DNA from: Tellurirhabdus rosea | GTDB lineage: Bacteria > Bacteroidota > Bacteroidia > Cytophagales > Spirosomataceae | Direction: 5' to 3' | Length of the DNA stretch: 64,000 nt | Assembly: GCF_026278345.1 (NCBI RefSeq) | Contig: NZ_CP111085.1 | Span: forward strand, 4,350,501 to 4,414,500 | Part shown: piece after piece, positions 1-8,844 of the stretch | How the letters are laid out: each line of letters opens with the position of its first letter | Position numbering within the stretch: the first letter of the stretch is position 1 | The notes under the pieces: generated by a model | What the model was told of the DNA's origin: nothing | The model's input: only the letters and a program-made list of their open reading frames with translations | Database searches by the model: none | Position numbers and translations under genes: made by a program

Positions 1-770
1 GCCTTGCCCGCATCTGCCTCGATCCCGAATCCGATTTTGTCATGGCCGCCTCAGCCGCCGGTTATCAGTCCAGCACGGTCGGCTTCTCCACCCGGGACCT
101 TGCGGATGACCTGCCGATCCGGATCGAAATCCCGCTCCAGCGGGCGAAACCCCAGGCTACCTTGCTGAAAGGCCGCGTTCTGGCCCAGAAAGACAGTAAA
201 CCCCTGCCGAACGTCCGGGTGGTGCTGAAATCGGACTGCGACTCAACGGCGCGGGATACGCTTTCGGCGGAAGATGGGACGTATGCCTTTCTGGTGCGGC
301 CGGACTGCAACTACCAAATTGAAGCGTACGGCCAGAACATGGCGACCACCGGGGGCCGGGTGGATACCACCGGCACGGCGGCAACCGAACTCCGGATGCT
401 GACCAAAGGCGATGTGGTGGCGATTGACAACATTTACTACGACCTGAACAAGTGGACGATCCGGCCCGATGCGGCGGCCGAACTCAACAAACTGGCCGAA
501 CTGATGAAAAAATATCCGAAAATGCGGATTGAACTGCGGTCGCATACCGACAGTCGCGCCTCCGCTTCGTTTAACCGGACGCTGTCTACCCGGCGGGCCA
601 TCGCGGCCGTATCGTATCTCCGGCGGCAGGGCATCGCCGGTAAACGCATGGTCGCGGCGGGGTACGGCGAGAGCAAACTGCTGAACCCGTGCCGCGACGG
701 GGTGACCTGTTCGGAAGAAGAACACCAGCAAAACCGCCGGACGGAGTTTAAAATTCTGGCGTTAGAATAA
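1..770 (+). CDS. OmpA-family outer-membrane protein, 3' part (5' end outside window)
   Basis: The reading frame is open from base 3, so the gene starts upstream and only its last 256 residues are here. First comes a carboxypeptidase-regulatory-like beta-sandwich (roughly bases 160-400), then a C-terminal OmpA domain from about base 420. The OmpA domain shows the IYYDLNKWTIRPDA entry strand, the HTDSR motif and the closing NRRTEFKI, which in this family bind peptidoglycan diaminopimelate. A PorP/SprF gene follows after 92 bases. In Bacteroidota such pairs belong to type IX secretion or gliding; the multidomain relative PorE has TPR and beta-propeller domains before these two, but whether this protein does cannot be seen. 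The OmpA fold is certain, the T9SS link is inferred from the neighbour. Confidence 0.85.
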   Translation, partial: LARICLDPESDFVMAASAAGYQSSTVGFSTRDLADDLPIRIEIPLQRAKPQATLLKGRVLAQKDSKPLPNVRVVLKSDCDSTARDTLSAEDGTYAFLVRPDCNYQIEAYGQNMATTGGRVDTTGTAATELRMLTKGDVVAIDNIYYDLNKWTIRPDAAAELNKLAELMKKYPKMRIELRSHTDSRASASFNRTLSTRRAIAAVSYLRRQGIAGKRMVAAGYGESKLLNPCRDGVTCSEEEHQQNRRTEFKILALE

Positions 771-862
771 CTTTTCGGCGCGGAAAATCCGGAAAAACAG
801 GCGACGGCTGGAGTCTGCTTTTTCTGTTCTTATCTTAGCGAACATTTTATCCCGGCCCACCC

Positions 863-1771
863 ATGCTGAATCGTTTCTGGAAAATTCTGTTTGCCACCGC
901 CGGTCTTACGGCTTCGTTCTCTCCTGCAAACGCCCAGCGGGAAGTGCTTTATGCCCAGTATTTCACCAACCCACTGACCATTAACCCGGCCTATACCGGC
1001 GTTCGGGAGAGTCTGACCATGACGGCGGTCTTCCGGCGGAAATGGCTGGGGGTTCAGGGCTTTCCCGTCACGCAGTCGCTGGGAATGGACGGGGAGGTGG
1101 GCAACAGCGGCATCGGGCTTGGCCTGCAGGCGCTGAACGACCGGATGAGTCCCTATTCAAACACGGGCATCTACGGCAGCGTGGCTTACCATATCCGTCT
1201 GGCATCCGGGGCAAAACTTTCCTTCGGCGGTTCCGGGGGCATCAATGTGCTGCCGGTATTCGACCCGGCTACGAGTGTAGGACTGAACAAGGCCCTGCCG
1301 AGTGTCGGCGTTGGCGCGCATTACGAAGGCAATACCCTCTGGCTGGGCATCTCAAAGCCCGAACTGATTGATCGGCCGCTCCGGCTGACGGGCACCAATG
1401 CCGCCCTGCAATACAACCGCCCCCTGTTTATCCAGGCCGGGGCCAAACTGCCCGCTTCCGAAGGGGTTATGCTGATGCCTTCGTTGTTGCTGACCCAGCA
1501 GCAAAGCCTGCCGCTGGGCGTCGATCTGAACCTGAAAAGCTGGTTTATGCAGAAAGTGGCGCTCGGCGTTTCCGTCCGGCTCAACAATGCCTCCCTGATC
1601 GCCCGGCAAAGTTATGTGCTCGCACTGGCCGAATACCAGCTCGCGAATACCATCCGGGTAGGCTACAATTACAGCAGTCGGACGGCCGAGAACCCGTTTT
1701 TCCCGCAGCGGAGCGTACATGAACTGGTTTTCCGCTACACGCCGAGTCCGATGCTGTTTCAGTACCGGTAA
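863..1771 (+). CDS. PorP/SprF family type IX secretion membrane protein
   Basis: The 302-residue protein has a signal peptide (1-25, ending ANAQ) followed by the family's hallmark start YAQYFTNPLTINPAYTG, then alternating amphipathic strands of an outer-membrane barrel and an aromatic C-terminal strand. Members such as F. johnsoniae SprF and P. gingivalis PorP are needed for secretion of particular T9SS cargo or gliding adhesins. Cytophagales genomes carry many paralogues, often beside an OmpA-like gene, as here. A TATCTTAG box (831-838), one mismatch from TAnnTTTG, lies 24 bases before the ATG. Family assignment is strong; which cargo it serves is unknown. Confidence 0.9.
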   Translation: MLNRFWKILFATAGLTASFSPANAQREVLYAQYFTNPLTINPAYTGVRESLTMTAVFRRKWLGVQGFPVTQSLGMDGEVGNSGIGLGLQALNDRMSPYSNTGIYGSVAYHIRLASGAKLSFGGSGGINVLPVFDPATSVGLNKALPSVGVGAHYEGNTLWLGISKPELIDRPLRLTGTNAALQYNRPLFIQAGAKLPASEGVMLMPSLLLTQQQSLPLGVDLNLKSWFMQKVALGVSVRLNNASLIARQSYVLALAEYQLANTIRVGYNYSSRTAENPFFPQRSVHELVFRYTPSPMLFQYR

Positions 1772-1822
1772 GGGCCAAAGTGGCCTTGCCGTTTAAAGTG
1801 GCCGCTTCGTCCGAAAACTTCC

Positions 1823-1830
1823 TACCTTTG
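1823..1830 (+). promoter_or_regulatory. TACCTTTG, Bacteroidota -7 box
   Basis: Exact match to TAnnTTTG, ending four bases before the ATG at 1835. If it is used, transcription would begin at or next to the start codon, giving a leaderless or nearly leaderless mRNA. No clear -33 TTTG is seen at the usual distance. Confidence 0.45.
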
Positions 1831-1834
1831 CGGC

Positions 1835-2707
1835 ATGAAAGTAGCCGGATTTACCTTTATCCGCAATGCCCGGAAGTACGACTATCCCATTGTTGAAGCC
1901 ATAACGTCTATTCTGCCCGTTTGTGACGAATTCGTGGTGGCCGTCGGGCAGTCCGACGACGATACCCGGGCGATGATCGAGGCGATTGATTCCTCTAAAA
2001 TCCGCATTCTGGACACCGTTTGGGACGATTCCCTGCGCGAAGGAGGCCGGGTGCTGGCCGCTGAAACCGACAAGGCCCTGGCTGCCATCTCACCCGACGC
2101 CGACTGGGCGTTCTACATCCAGGGCGACGAAGTGATGCACGAACGCTACCTGCCTGTAGTTCATCAGGCGATGGAGCAGTACCTGAACCAGCCGGAAGTG
2201 GAGGGACTGCTGTTTCAGTACAAACATTTTTACGGCTCATACCGCTACGTGGCCGACTCCCGGCGCTGGTACCGGCGCGAGATTCGTATCGTCCGGAATA
2301 CGGGTCAGGTGGCTTCCTACCGCGATGCGCAGGGCTTCCGGACGAAGGACAACCGCAAGCTGGCCGTCCGGCTGATCGATGCGGTGATGTACCATTACGG
2401 CTGGGTGCGTCCGCCGCAAACCCAGCGTGACAAGCGGGCCGATTTCGAAAAATACTGGACACCGGACTCGGGAATGGAGCGGGTTCGGGAAGAAATCGCC
2501 GACTTCGACTACAGCCAGGTCGATTCGCTGGCCCTGTTCACCGAAACCCACCCGGCTGTTATGCTGCCCCGCATCGCCGGAATGGACTGGCAGTTTGACT
2601 TTGACATCCGCCAGAAAAAGTTGTCCCTGAAAAACCGATTGCTGAAAGGCATCGAAGACACTACCGGCTGGCGGGTCGGCGAATACCGAAACTACCGGCT
2701 GCTTTAG
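1835..2707 (+). CDS. Glycosyltransferase family 2-like protein
   Basis: The 290-residue cytoplasmic protein has no signal peptide. It opens with a GT-A type strand (KVAGFTFIRNA), an acidic patch GQSDDD (39-43) where nucleotide-sugar binders carry aspartates, and YIQGDEVMHE at 95-104, in the position of the DxD metal/nucleotide-sugar motif. The second half is rich in Trp, Tyr and Arg, as in acceptor domains of this group. It probably transfers a sugar during polysaccharide or glycoconjugate synthesis, but it stands alone and sugar and acceptor cannot be told. The first ATG is used because a -7 box ends just before it. Confidence 0.8.
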   Translation: MKVAGFTFIRNARKYDYPIVEAITSILPVCDEFVVAVGQSDDDTRAMIEAIDSSKIRILDTVWDDSLREGGRVLAAETDKALAAISPDADWAFYIQGDEVMHERYLPVVHQAMEQYLNQPEVEGLLFQYKHFYGSYRYVADSRRWYRREIRIVRNTGQVASYRDAQGFRTKDNRKLAVRLIDAVMYHYGWVRPPQTQRDKRADFEKYWTPDSGMERVREEIADFDYSQVDSLALFTETHPAVMLPRIAGMDWQFDFDIRQKKLSLKNRLLKGIEDTTGWRVGEYRNYRLL

Positions 2708-2824
2708 GTTCTGTAAACCAGGAGATAATAGCTAAAAGAAAAGTTGTACGAAATTTTTCGTAGTTAAAAAGCAACCTTCTTTTCGCTAGAGAACTCTTTG
2801 GGAGGATAACCAATACTTCCTCTC

Positions 2825-4006
2825 ATGAACGCCGTTGCGCAGACCATCCGCATCTCTGTCATTTTCCTGCTTCTGTCCATCCCGCCTTTGCTGGCTCAGT
2901 CCGTCACTACTCCCGAGCCGACCGGTGCCTACGGGGTGGGCCGCCGTCTGCTGGAATGGACGGACGAATCCCGCCGGGAGCCGGCCGATTCCACCCAACC
3001 CCGCCGTCTGCCCATCTGGGTCTGGTATCCGGCTCCAAAACAACCGGCCAGTAAAGCCGAACGGCCTTTGCCGGACGACTGGGCCGCCGCCCAGAACGCT
3101 TACCTGAGCACCAAAATAGGCGCGGAAGGGGCTGCTTTTCTGAACCAATTGACCATTCGGGCAGTCACGGCGGCACCGGTCTCGCCGGGAAACGAGGCCT
3201 TTCCGGTACTGGTGTTTGGCCCCGGGCATACCTGGCTGCCTACCGATTACAGCACACTGGTCGAAGAACTCGTGAGCCACGGCTTCGTGGTGGTCGGTTA
3301 TGTTCCGACGGGTCTGGCCAGCGCGACCCGGTTGCAGAATGGCCGTATTTTCAAACAGTCGCTCGACATTCATCAGCAGGATGTCTGTTTTGACGACGCC
3401 CTGTTTGTCCGGCGGAATCTGAAGGTCCTCGACGCGCCGGGGAGCTGGCTGCGTGGTCGGCTGGCGCTTGATAAAGTAGGCGCATTCGGCCATTCACAGG
3501 GCGGCGCGGCGGCGGTGGTGGCCGGCGCGCGGGACAGCACCATCCGGGCGGTGGTGAATCTGGACAGTGACCTGATGGGTACGGCGCTGCGCGTTCGGAT
3601 GCTGCAGCCCGCTTTGATGATCAGCCACGACGAGCGCCCGGACCTGGCCGCCGAAACGCAGGAAGGCTTCCGCCGCGGCCGGGAACGCAGCGAGTACCGC
3701 CGCCACGCCGACTGGGTGCGGGCTACGGACAAGGCTCCGGTTGCCCTGCGGCTCCGGATCGACCATACCCAGCACATGAACTTCGCGGACCTGGCCCTGA
3801 TTCCGCCCGGGGTCATGAGCCCGCCCCAGCGCCGCAATCGCCTGGGTACCCTGGACGGTCGCCGGAGCCTGCGGGTAGCCGCCGACCTGACCCGCCTGTT
3901 CTTCGATCAGGTTTTGAAACGGGGCGAACCGCTGAAGCTGGAAATCATCGAAAAAACGTACCCGGACGTGCAGGCGTTGCTCTGGAAGGGATATCCGTTC
4001 TATTAG
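2825..4006 (+). CDS. Exported alpha/beta hydrolase, PAF-acetylhydrolase/dienelactone hydrolase type
   Basis: The 393-residue protein starts with a signal peptide (about 1-25, ending LLAQ). The nucleophile elbow is FGHSQGG with Ser224. The oxyanion region FGPGH (about 131-135) precedes it, an acidic NLDSD follows it, and a histidine in DHTQHMNF (about 314-317) completes the triad. The opening text on converting WVWYPA substrates matches esterases of the platelet-activating-factor acetylhydrolase group. It should act in the periplasm or at the cell surface on an ester; the substrate is unknown. A small palindrome (2747-2762) lies in the 117-base gap before it, and a short hairpin follows its stop. 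Confidence 0.8.
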   Translation: MNAVAQTIRISVIFLLLSIPPLLAQSVTTPEPTGAYGVGRRLLEWTDESRREPADSTQPRRLPIWVWYPAPKQPASKAERPLPDDWAAAQNAYLSTKIGAEGAAFLNQLTIRAVTAAPVSPGNEAFPVLVFGPGHTWLPTDYSTLVEELVSHGFVVVGYVPTGLASATRLQNGRIFKQSLDIHQQDVCFDDALFVRRNLKVLDAPGSWLRGRLALDKVGAFGHSQGGAAAVVAGARDSTIRAVVNLDSDLMGTALRVRMLQPALMISHDERPDLAAETQEGFRRGRERSEYRRHADWVRATDKAPVALRLRIDHTQHMNFADLALIPPGVMSPPQRRNRLGTLDGRRSLRVAADLTRLFFDQVLKRGEPLKLEIIEKTYPDVQALLWKGYPFY

Positions 4007-4062
4007 CTGACTGTCAGCGGGCTGGTGAACTAATTGCCGTCCTATTTTGTGAATAAAGAGGT

Positions 4063-5934
4063 ATGGCAAAAAATTCTAAGCCTGTCGATCATGGAGGTGC
4101 CAGAAACGGGGCGGCTCCGGCGACTGATAAAAACCTTAACTGGCGTGACCGTTTCGCGGCCCTGCGCAATCTGCCCGCTTTCTTCCGCATGGCGTGGCAG
4201 GCTTCACCCGCTCTTTTCCTGGGCAACGTCCTGACCCGTCTGATCCGGGCGGCGATGCCTGCTTTGACGCTTTATATCGGAAAACTGCTCATCGACGAGG
4301 TGGTTCGGCTGGCCGGTATTACCGGGGAGCGCGACACCGGCTATCTCTGGGAACTGGTGGCCGCAGAGTTTGGCCTCGCCATTCTGGCCACCGCCCTGGG
4401 GCGGCTGACGGGCCTGCTCGATGCGCTGCTGGGCGATTTGGTGACCAACCGGACGTCCGTGCGCCTGATGGAGCACGCCGCCACGCTGGACCTCGAACAG
4501 TTCGAAGACGCGACCTTTTACGACAAGCTCGAACGGGCGCGTCGGCAGACCACCGGACGTTCGTTTCTGCTTTCGCAGGTCTTCGGGCAGGGGCAGGAGC
4601 TTATTTCGGTCGGATTTCTGGCGGCCGGTCTGATGGTTTACAATCCGTGGCTGTTGTTGCTCCTGCTGCTGGCCGTTACGCCCGCTTTTATCGGCGATAA
4701 TTATTTCAACCAGCAAAGCTATTCGCTGTCGCGGAGCTGGACGCCCGAACGCCGCGAACTGGATTACCTCCGGTACGTGGGAGCTTCGGACGAAACGGCG
4801 AAGGAAGTCAAGATTTTCGGCCTGTCTGGCTTTCTGATCGAGCGCTTCCGGTCGCTTTCGTGGCAGTATTATCTAAAAAACCGGGCTTTGTCGGTGCGGC
4901 GCGCGGGCTGGGGTACGGTCCTCACGGCCCTCGGGACGGCGGGTTACTACGGAGCCTACGTCTGGATTGTCGCCCGGGCCATTGGCGGGCAGATCACCAT
5001 CGGCGACCTGACGTTTCTGGCAGGTTCGTTCCGGCAACTGCGGTCTTCGATGGAAGGGATTTTGCTGCAATTCAGCAGTCTGACGCAGGAGGCGATCTAC
5101 TTGCAGGACCTGTTCGATTTTTTCGAAATAAAGCCGCTGATTCACTCGCCCTCCAAAGCGCTGCCTTTTCCCAGGCCGATTCGGGAAGGGTTTACGTTCG
5201 AAGGGGTCGGCTTCAAGTATACCAACTCCGAGCGCTGGGCCCTGCGGAACCTGTCGTTTACGCTGTATCCGGGCGAAAAGCTGGCGCTGGTGGGCGAGAA
5301 CGGGGCCGGAAAAACCACGCTCGTCAAACTGCTGGCCCGACTCTACGACCCGGCGGAAGGCCGCATCCTGCTCGACGGCCACGATCTGCGCGATTACGAC
5401 CTGAACGACCTGCGGCGCAATGTCGGCGTCATTTTTCAGGATTATGTCCGGTTCAAAATGTCGGCGGGCATCAACATTGCCGTGGGCGACATCGACGAGC
5501 GGACCAACCAGCCGCGCATTGAAACCTCCGCCCAGCGGAGTCTGGCCGACACGGTGATAGCCAAACTGCCCGCTGGCTACGAGCAGCAACTGGGACGCAG
5601 CTTCAATAAAGGCGTGGAATTGTCGGGCGGAGAGTGGCAGAAAGTGGCCCTTGGCCGCGCTTACATGCGCGATGCGCAGGTGCTGATTCTCGACGAACCG
5701 ACCGCCGCCCTCGACGCCCGGGCCGAGTACGAAGTGTTCCAGCGTTTTGCGGCGCTGACCGAAGGAAAGTCGTCGGTCATCATCTCGCACCGCTTCTCCA
5801 CCGTCCGCATGGCCGACCGGATTCTGGTCCTCGAAGGCGGACAGCTCCTCGAAATCGGCAGTCACTCCGAACTCCTCCTGAAAGACGGCCGGTACGCCGA
5901 ACTCTTCCAGCTCCAGGCCCGAGGTTACCAGTAG
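4063..5934 (+). CDS. ABC exporter, fused permease and ATPase
   Basis: The 623-residue half-transporter has an ABC-type membrane domain at about 30-345 with six helices, then the ATPase. Walker A GENGAGKTT (about 409-417), Q-loop VIFQDYV, signature LSGGEWQ (about 521), Walker B VLILDEPTAALD (about 540-551) and H-loop ISHR (about 574) are all intact, so it should be active as a dimer. Such MsbA/LmrA-like proteins move lipids, peptides or drugs out of the cytoplasm; the cargo is not evident. Its stop is followed at once by a long inverted repeat shared with the convergent gene. Confidence 0.88.
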   Translation: MAKNSKPVDHGGARNGAAPATDKNLNWRDRFAALRNLPAFFRMAWQASPALFLGNVLTRLIRAAMPALTLYIGKLLIDEVVRLAGITGERDTGYLWELVAAEFGLAILATALGRLTGLLDALLGDLVTNRTSVRLMEHAATLDLEQFEDATFYDKLERARRQTTGRSFLLSQVFGQGQELISVGFLAAGLMVYNPWLLLLLLLAVTPAFIGDNYFNQQSYSLSRSWTPERRELDYLRYVGASDETAKEVKIFGLSGFLIERFRSLSWQYYLKNRALSVRRAGWGTVLTALGTAGYYGAYVWIVARAIGGQITIGDLTFLAGSFRQLRSSMEGILLQFSSLTQEAIYLQDLFDFFEIKPLIHSPSKALPFPRPIREGFTFEGVGFKYTNSERWALRNLSFTLYPGEKLALVGENGAGKTTLVKLLARLYDPAEGRILLDGHDLRDYDLNDLRRNVGVIFQDYVRFKMSAGINIAVGDIDERTNQPRIETSAQRSLADTVIAKLPAGYEQQLGRSFNKGVELSGGEWQKVALGRAYMRDAQVLILDEPTAALDARAEYEVFQRFAALTEGKSSVIISHRFSTVRMADRILVLEGGQLLEIGSHSELLLKDGRYAELFQLQARGYQ

Positions 5935-5937
5935 GGA

Positions 5938-6036
5938 GTTAAGAGTCAAAAATTAAGAGTTAAAAGTAAGCTCCGCTTAGTCAGGAAGCCTGCTTCGGCG
6001 GAGCCTACTTTTAACTCTTAATTTTTGACTCTTAAC
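5938..6036. repeat. Hairpin element A: GCTCCGC-core inverted repeat with TTAAGAG-word arms
   Basis: Left arm 5938-5976 and right arm 5998-6036 are 39 bases each and pair with a single mismatch, next to the core. The inner core is GCTCCGC (5970-5976) facing GCGGAGC (5998-6004), with a 21-base loop. The arms are built of a 7-base word close to TTAAGAG. The left arm starts three bases after one gene's stop, and the right arm covers the stop of the convergent gene. It could act as a two-way terminator, but it belongs to a family seen at eight other places here. Confidence 0.9.
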
Positions 6037-7426
6037 TTTCTTTGGGTTCGGGGCCGCGGAAGGCGTCTCGTTTTTTCACTTCGGGCAGCTTGACGGGGCG
6101 GCCTTCGCGGGCGGACTGGTAGATGGCTTCCATGATGCGCTGGTCCTGAAGTCCTTCTTCGCCGGGGGTGAAAGGCGGTTTATTTTCTTTGACGCATTCC
6201 GAAAAATGGTCCATTTCGGTAGCGAACTGGTTTTTCTGCCCCAGATTCGGCTGGTCCTTGTGTTCCACCTTGCCCTCGGCCCAGGCCACTTCCATGCGGA
6301 TGCCTTCGTACGGGAAAGCCGGGTCCAGACCCATCCAGCCGCGGTCGGCGTGCACCCGGTAGCGGCGGGATTCGTGCACGCCGTAGTGCGTGGCACAACT
6401 GGCGTGAATGCCGCTGGGAAACTTCATCTGCCAGGACATCAGTTCTTCGACCTCCCGGAAACGGGCGTCGCCGGGCGTGCTGTACTGGTAGCCGAACACC
6501 TCGGTCGGTTCTTCACCCAGCAGAAAGCGGATGGTGTTGAGGCAATACAGACCAATGTCCGGCAACGCTCCCCCGCCCGCCAGGGCCTTGATGTGCCGCC
6601 AGTGCTGCGGATTGGCCGAATTCTGGTTATTGACCGCTTCGATAAACTTCACTTCCCCGTATTTCTTTTCGCGCACCATCTGCCGCAGCATCCGGTTGTT
6701 CGGTTCATACTGAATCCGGTAGGCGATCATCAGTTTCCGGTCCGCGCGGCGGCAGGCGTCGATCATGGCCTGACATTCCTGCGAGGAGTTAGCCATCGGC
6801 TTTTCGCAAAGCACGTGCTTGCCCGCCTGCGCCGCCCGGATCGTGTACTCGGCATGCATCGAGTTGGGAAGCACGATGTAGACCACCTGAACCGCCGGAT
6901 TGTCGCGGAGCCGGTCGAAGTTCTCGTAGCTGTAACAGTTTTCGGGCTTTACGCCGTACTGCTGGGCCACTTTCCGCATCTTTTCCGGGCTGCCGCTGAC
7001 CAGCGCAACCAGTTTTGATTTCTTGCTTTCCCCAAACGCAGGCAGCAGTTCGTCGAGCGACAGGTGCCCCAGCCCGACGATGGTATAGCCGACGCGTTGA
7101 TCGTCGGGCAGGGGAGCTGGTGTTTCCGATTGTCGTTCGGTTTTGGCCTTCCACGCCTCTAGTTCGATGGGTTCGCCCGGTTTGTCGGGGACTTTTGCCG
7201 GAGGAGAAACCCACTGGGACGAGGGAACCCGGGTGCCGTCCTGGGCGGTGTAGACCGTCGGGCGGTTGCGGGTGGAGGATTGTCCCGTTTTGCAGGAAGC
7301 GGCTAATCCGCCCAGCGCCCCGGCGGCCAACCCCCGGCCTGTAAAATGAAGAAATTGCTGGCGGGAGAGGCCTGCCGATTCGGATTCCTGCCGGAAAAGG
7401 CGCAGGAAATGGTCAAGTTGTTTCAT
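6032..7426 (-). CDS. Gfo/Idh/MocA-family oxidoreductase, exported (glucose-fructose oxidoreductase-like)
   Basis: The 464-residue protein carries an N-terminal SRQQFLHFTGRG stretch and a hydrophobic run ending LAASC, resembling a Tat-like or lipoprotein export signal, though the twin arginine is not intact. The Rossmann NAD(P) motif GLGHLS is at 118-123, and the EKP catalytic lysine motif at 208-210. A second-domain segment GGGALPDIGLY sits at the substrate site. Relatives oxidise or reduce sugars with tightly bound nicotinamide cofactor in the periplasm. An upstream in-frame ATG (7492) would add 22 unlikely residues; the start at 7426 places the export signal properly. The sugar is unknown. 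Confidence 0.85.
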   Translation of the reverse strand: MKQLDHFLRLFRQESESAGLSRQQFLHFTGRGLAAGALGGLAASCKTGQSSTRNRPTVYTAQDGTRVPSSQWVSPPAKVPDKPGEPIELEAWKAKTERQSETPAPLPDDQRVGYTIVGLGHLSLDELLPAFGESKKSKLVALVSGSPEKMRKVAQQYGVKPENCYSYENFDRLRDNPAVQVVYIVLPNSMHAEYTIRAAQAGKHVLCEKPMANSSQECQAMIDACRRADRKLMIAYRIQYEPNNRMLRQMVREKKYGEVKFIEAVNNQNSANPQHWRHIKALAGGGALPDIGLYCLNTIRFLLGEEPTEVFGYQYSTPGDARFREVEELMSWQMKFPSGIHASCATHYGVHESRRYRVHADRGWMGLDPAFPYEGIRMEVAWAEGKVEHKDQPNLGQKNQFATEMDHFSECVKENKPPFTPGEEGLQDQRIMEAIYQSAREGRPVKLPEVKKRDAFRGPEPKES

Positions 7427-7513
7427 AACGTCGGAACCTGGATTACACAGATTTATGGAATTAACCACATGAGCGGCAATCCTGTTACTCAAATGAAGCT
7501 GTGTAATTCAGGT

Positions 7514-8719
7514 TCAGAGCACAAACCCCAGCACCAGACCGCCCAGGATCAGCAGGTACGGCGGAATTTTGGAAAACTCCAGCAGCAAAATGGTGATAAT
7601 GACCACAACCGCCGAGGGCCAGTGGTCGGACATGGGCTGGAAGAGGGTCAGGGCGGCGGCGGCGGTCAGGCCGGTGCTGGCGGCGTTGATGCCCTCCAGA
7701 GACGCCCGCACGACGCGGTATCGCTTCAACTGGTTCCAGAAGCGGTAAACAAAGAAGATCAGGAACGTACCGGGCAGAAAAATGCCCATAGTGGCTGTCA
7801 GACTGCCCAGCAACTGTCCGGATAGCCCTTCCGAGCGCATAGATAAGGTGCCGATGTAAGACGCAAAGGCAAAAACCGGCCCGGGAATCGTCTGCACCAG
7901 GGCCAGCCCCGACAGAAACTCTTCCCGACTCAGGTATTTTTTGAATTCGACAAACTCGTTGTAAAGCATCGGCGTGAGTACCTGTCCGCCGCCAAAAACG
8001 AGGCTTCCGTTGCGGTAGAAGTTCTCAAACAGACGCACCGGCAGCGACTGCGTAACCGCCCCGAGTACGGCCGCCCCGATCAGGACGCCCAGCCAGAGGA
8101 AGAAATTCGCCCACTGAATGCGAATCGGGGCTTTTTCCATCACCTGCTGTTTTCGGTAGGTCATGGCGGTGGCCAGTCCTCCCGCGACAATCACGATGGG
8201 CGTCATGAACGGCGACGGAAAGGCGTAGGCCGTCAGGGCCGAGACAATAGCCAGCACCAGATCGAGCTGGTTGTGAATGACTTTGCGGGCAATGCGGTAG
8301 CCGGCTACGATCAGAAAGCCGACGGCCATTGGCTGAATAAACCGCGTGAAATTGAGCGAAATGGCGTTTTGTTCCGAATAAAAAATGCCGATTCCGGCGG
8401 CGGTCATCAGCAGCACGGCGGGCAGCGACCAGATGAGCAGGGTGATGTAGGCGAGGTTCGGCCCGCCAATTTTGAAACCGAGCGCCGTAATGGTTTGCGT
8501 GGAGGTAGGGCCGGGAAGAATCTGGCAGAGCGCGTTCAGCTCCATCAGTTCCTCTTCGGTCAGGTAGCGCCGTTTTGTTACCAGCCGGTCGAGCATCATC
8601 GCCAGGTGCACCTGTGGTCCGCCAAAGGTGGTACAGGCCAGAATGAAGACATCTTTCAGGAAAATGAGGTAACGAATCCGGCGGACGGGGGCGACGTGGG
8701 GCTGGGGGGATAGGGCCAT
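7514..8719 (-). CDS. chrA: Chromate transporter (CHR) family permease
   Basis: The 401-residue membrane protein consists of two homologous halves. The first has TTFGGPQVH and LCQILPGPTSTQ, the second VFGGGQVLTPM and ALVQTIPGPVFAF: the paired FGG and PGP motifs of the CHR superfamily. About ten to twelve membrane segments can be traced. Characterised members export chromate, and the ordinary substrate of many chromosomal members is not known. There is no ChrB regulator nearby. A hairpin (element B) fills the leader starting 12 bases upstream of the ATG. The start MALSPQPHV is the first ATG in frame. The gene symbol reflects the family rather than proven chromate resistance. Confidence 0.85.
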   Translation of the reverse strand: MALSPQPHVAPVRRIRYLIFLKDVFILACTTFGGPQVHLAMMLDRLVTKRRYLTEEELMELNALCQILPGPTSTQTITALGFKIGGPNLAYITLLIWSLPAVLLMTAAGIGIFYSEQNAISLNFTRFIQPMAVGFLIVAGYRIARKVIHNQLDLVLAIVSALTAYAFPSPFMTPIVIVAGGLATAMTYRKQQVMEKAPIRIQWANFFLWLGVLIGAAVLGAVTQSLPVRLFENFYRNGSLVFGGGQVLTPMLYNEFVEFKKYLSREEFLSGLALVQTIPGPVFAFASYIGTLSMRSEGLSGQLLGSLTATMGIFLPGTFLIFFVYRFWNQLKRYRVVRASLEGINAASTGLTAAAALTLFQPMSDHWPSAVVVIITILLLEFSKIPPYLLILGGLVLGFVL

Positions 8720-8731
8720 AACCGGAAGGAG

Positions 8732-8834
8732 GTTTCTCGCAGATGTTCGCGGATTAAGTTACGCGGATTTACGCAGATTTTACCAGCGATCTGCGTGAAT
8801 CCGCGTTCGAAATCGGCGTTCATCGGCGAGAAAC
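8732..8834. repeat. Hairpin element B: inverted repeat with ACGCGGATTT/ACGCAGATTT words, no GCTCCGC core
   Basis: Left arm 8732-8778 and right arm 8789-8834 are imperfect complements. The inner 18 bases (8761-8778 against 8789-8806) pair at 17 positions round a 10-base loop, and the outer ends GTTTCTCGC pair again. The arms repeat a 10-11 base word. It lies between two genes read on the minus strand, directly in the leader of the chromate-type transporter. Confidence 0.8.
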
Positions 8835-8844
8835 AGTACAATCA

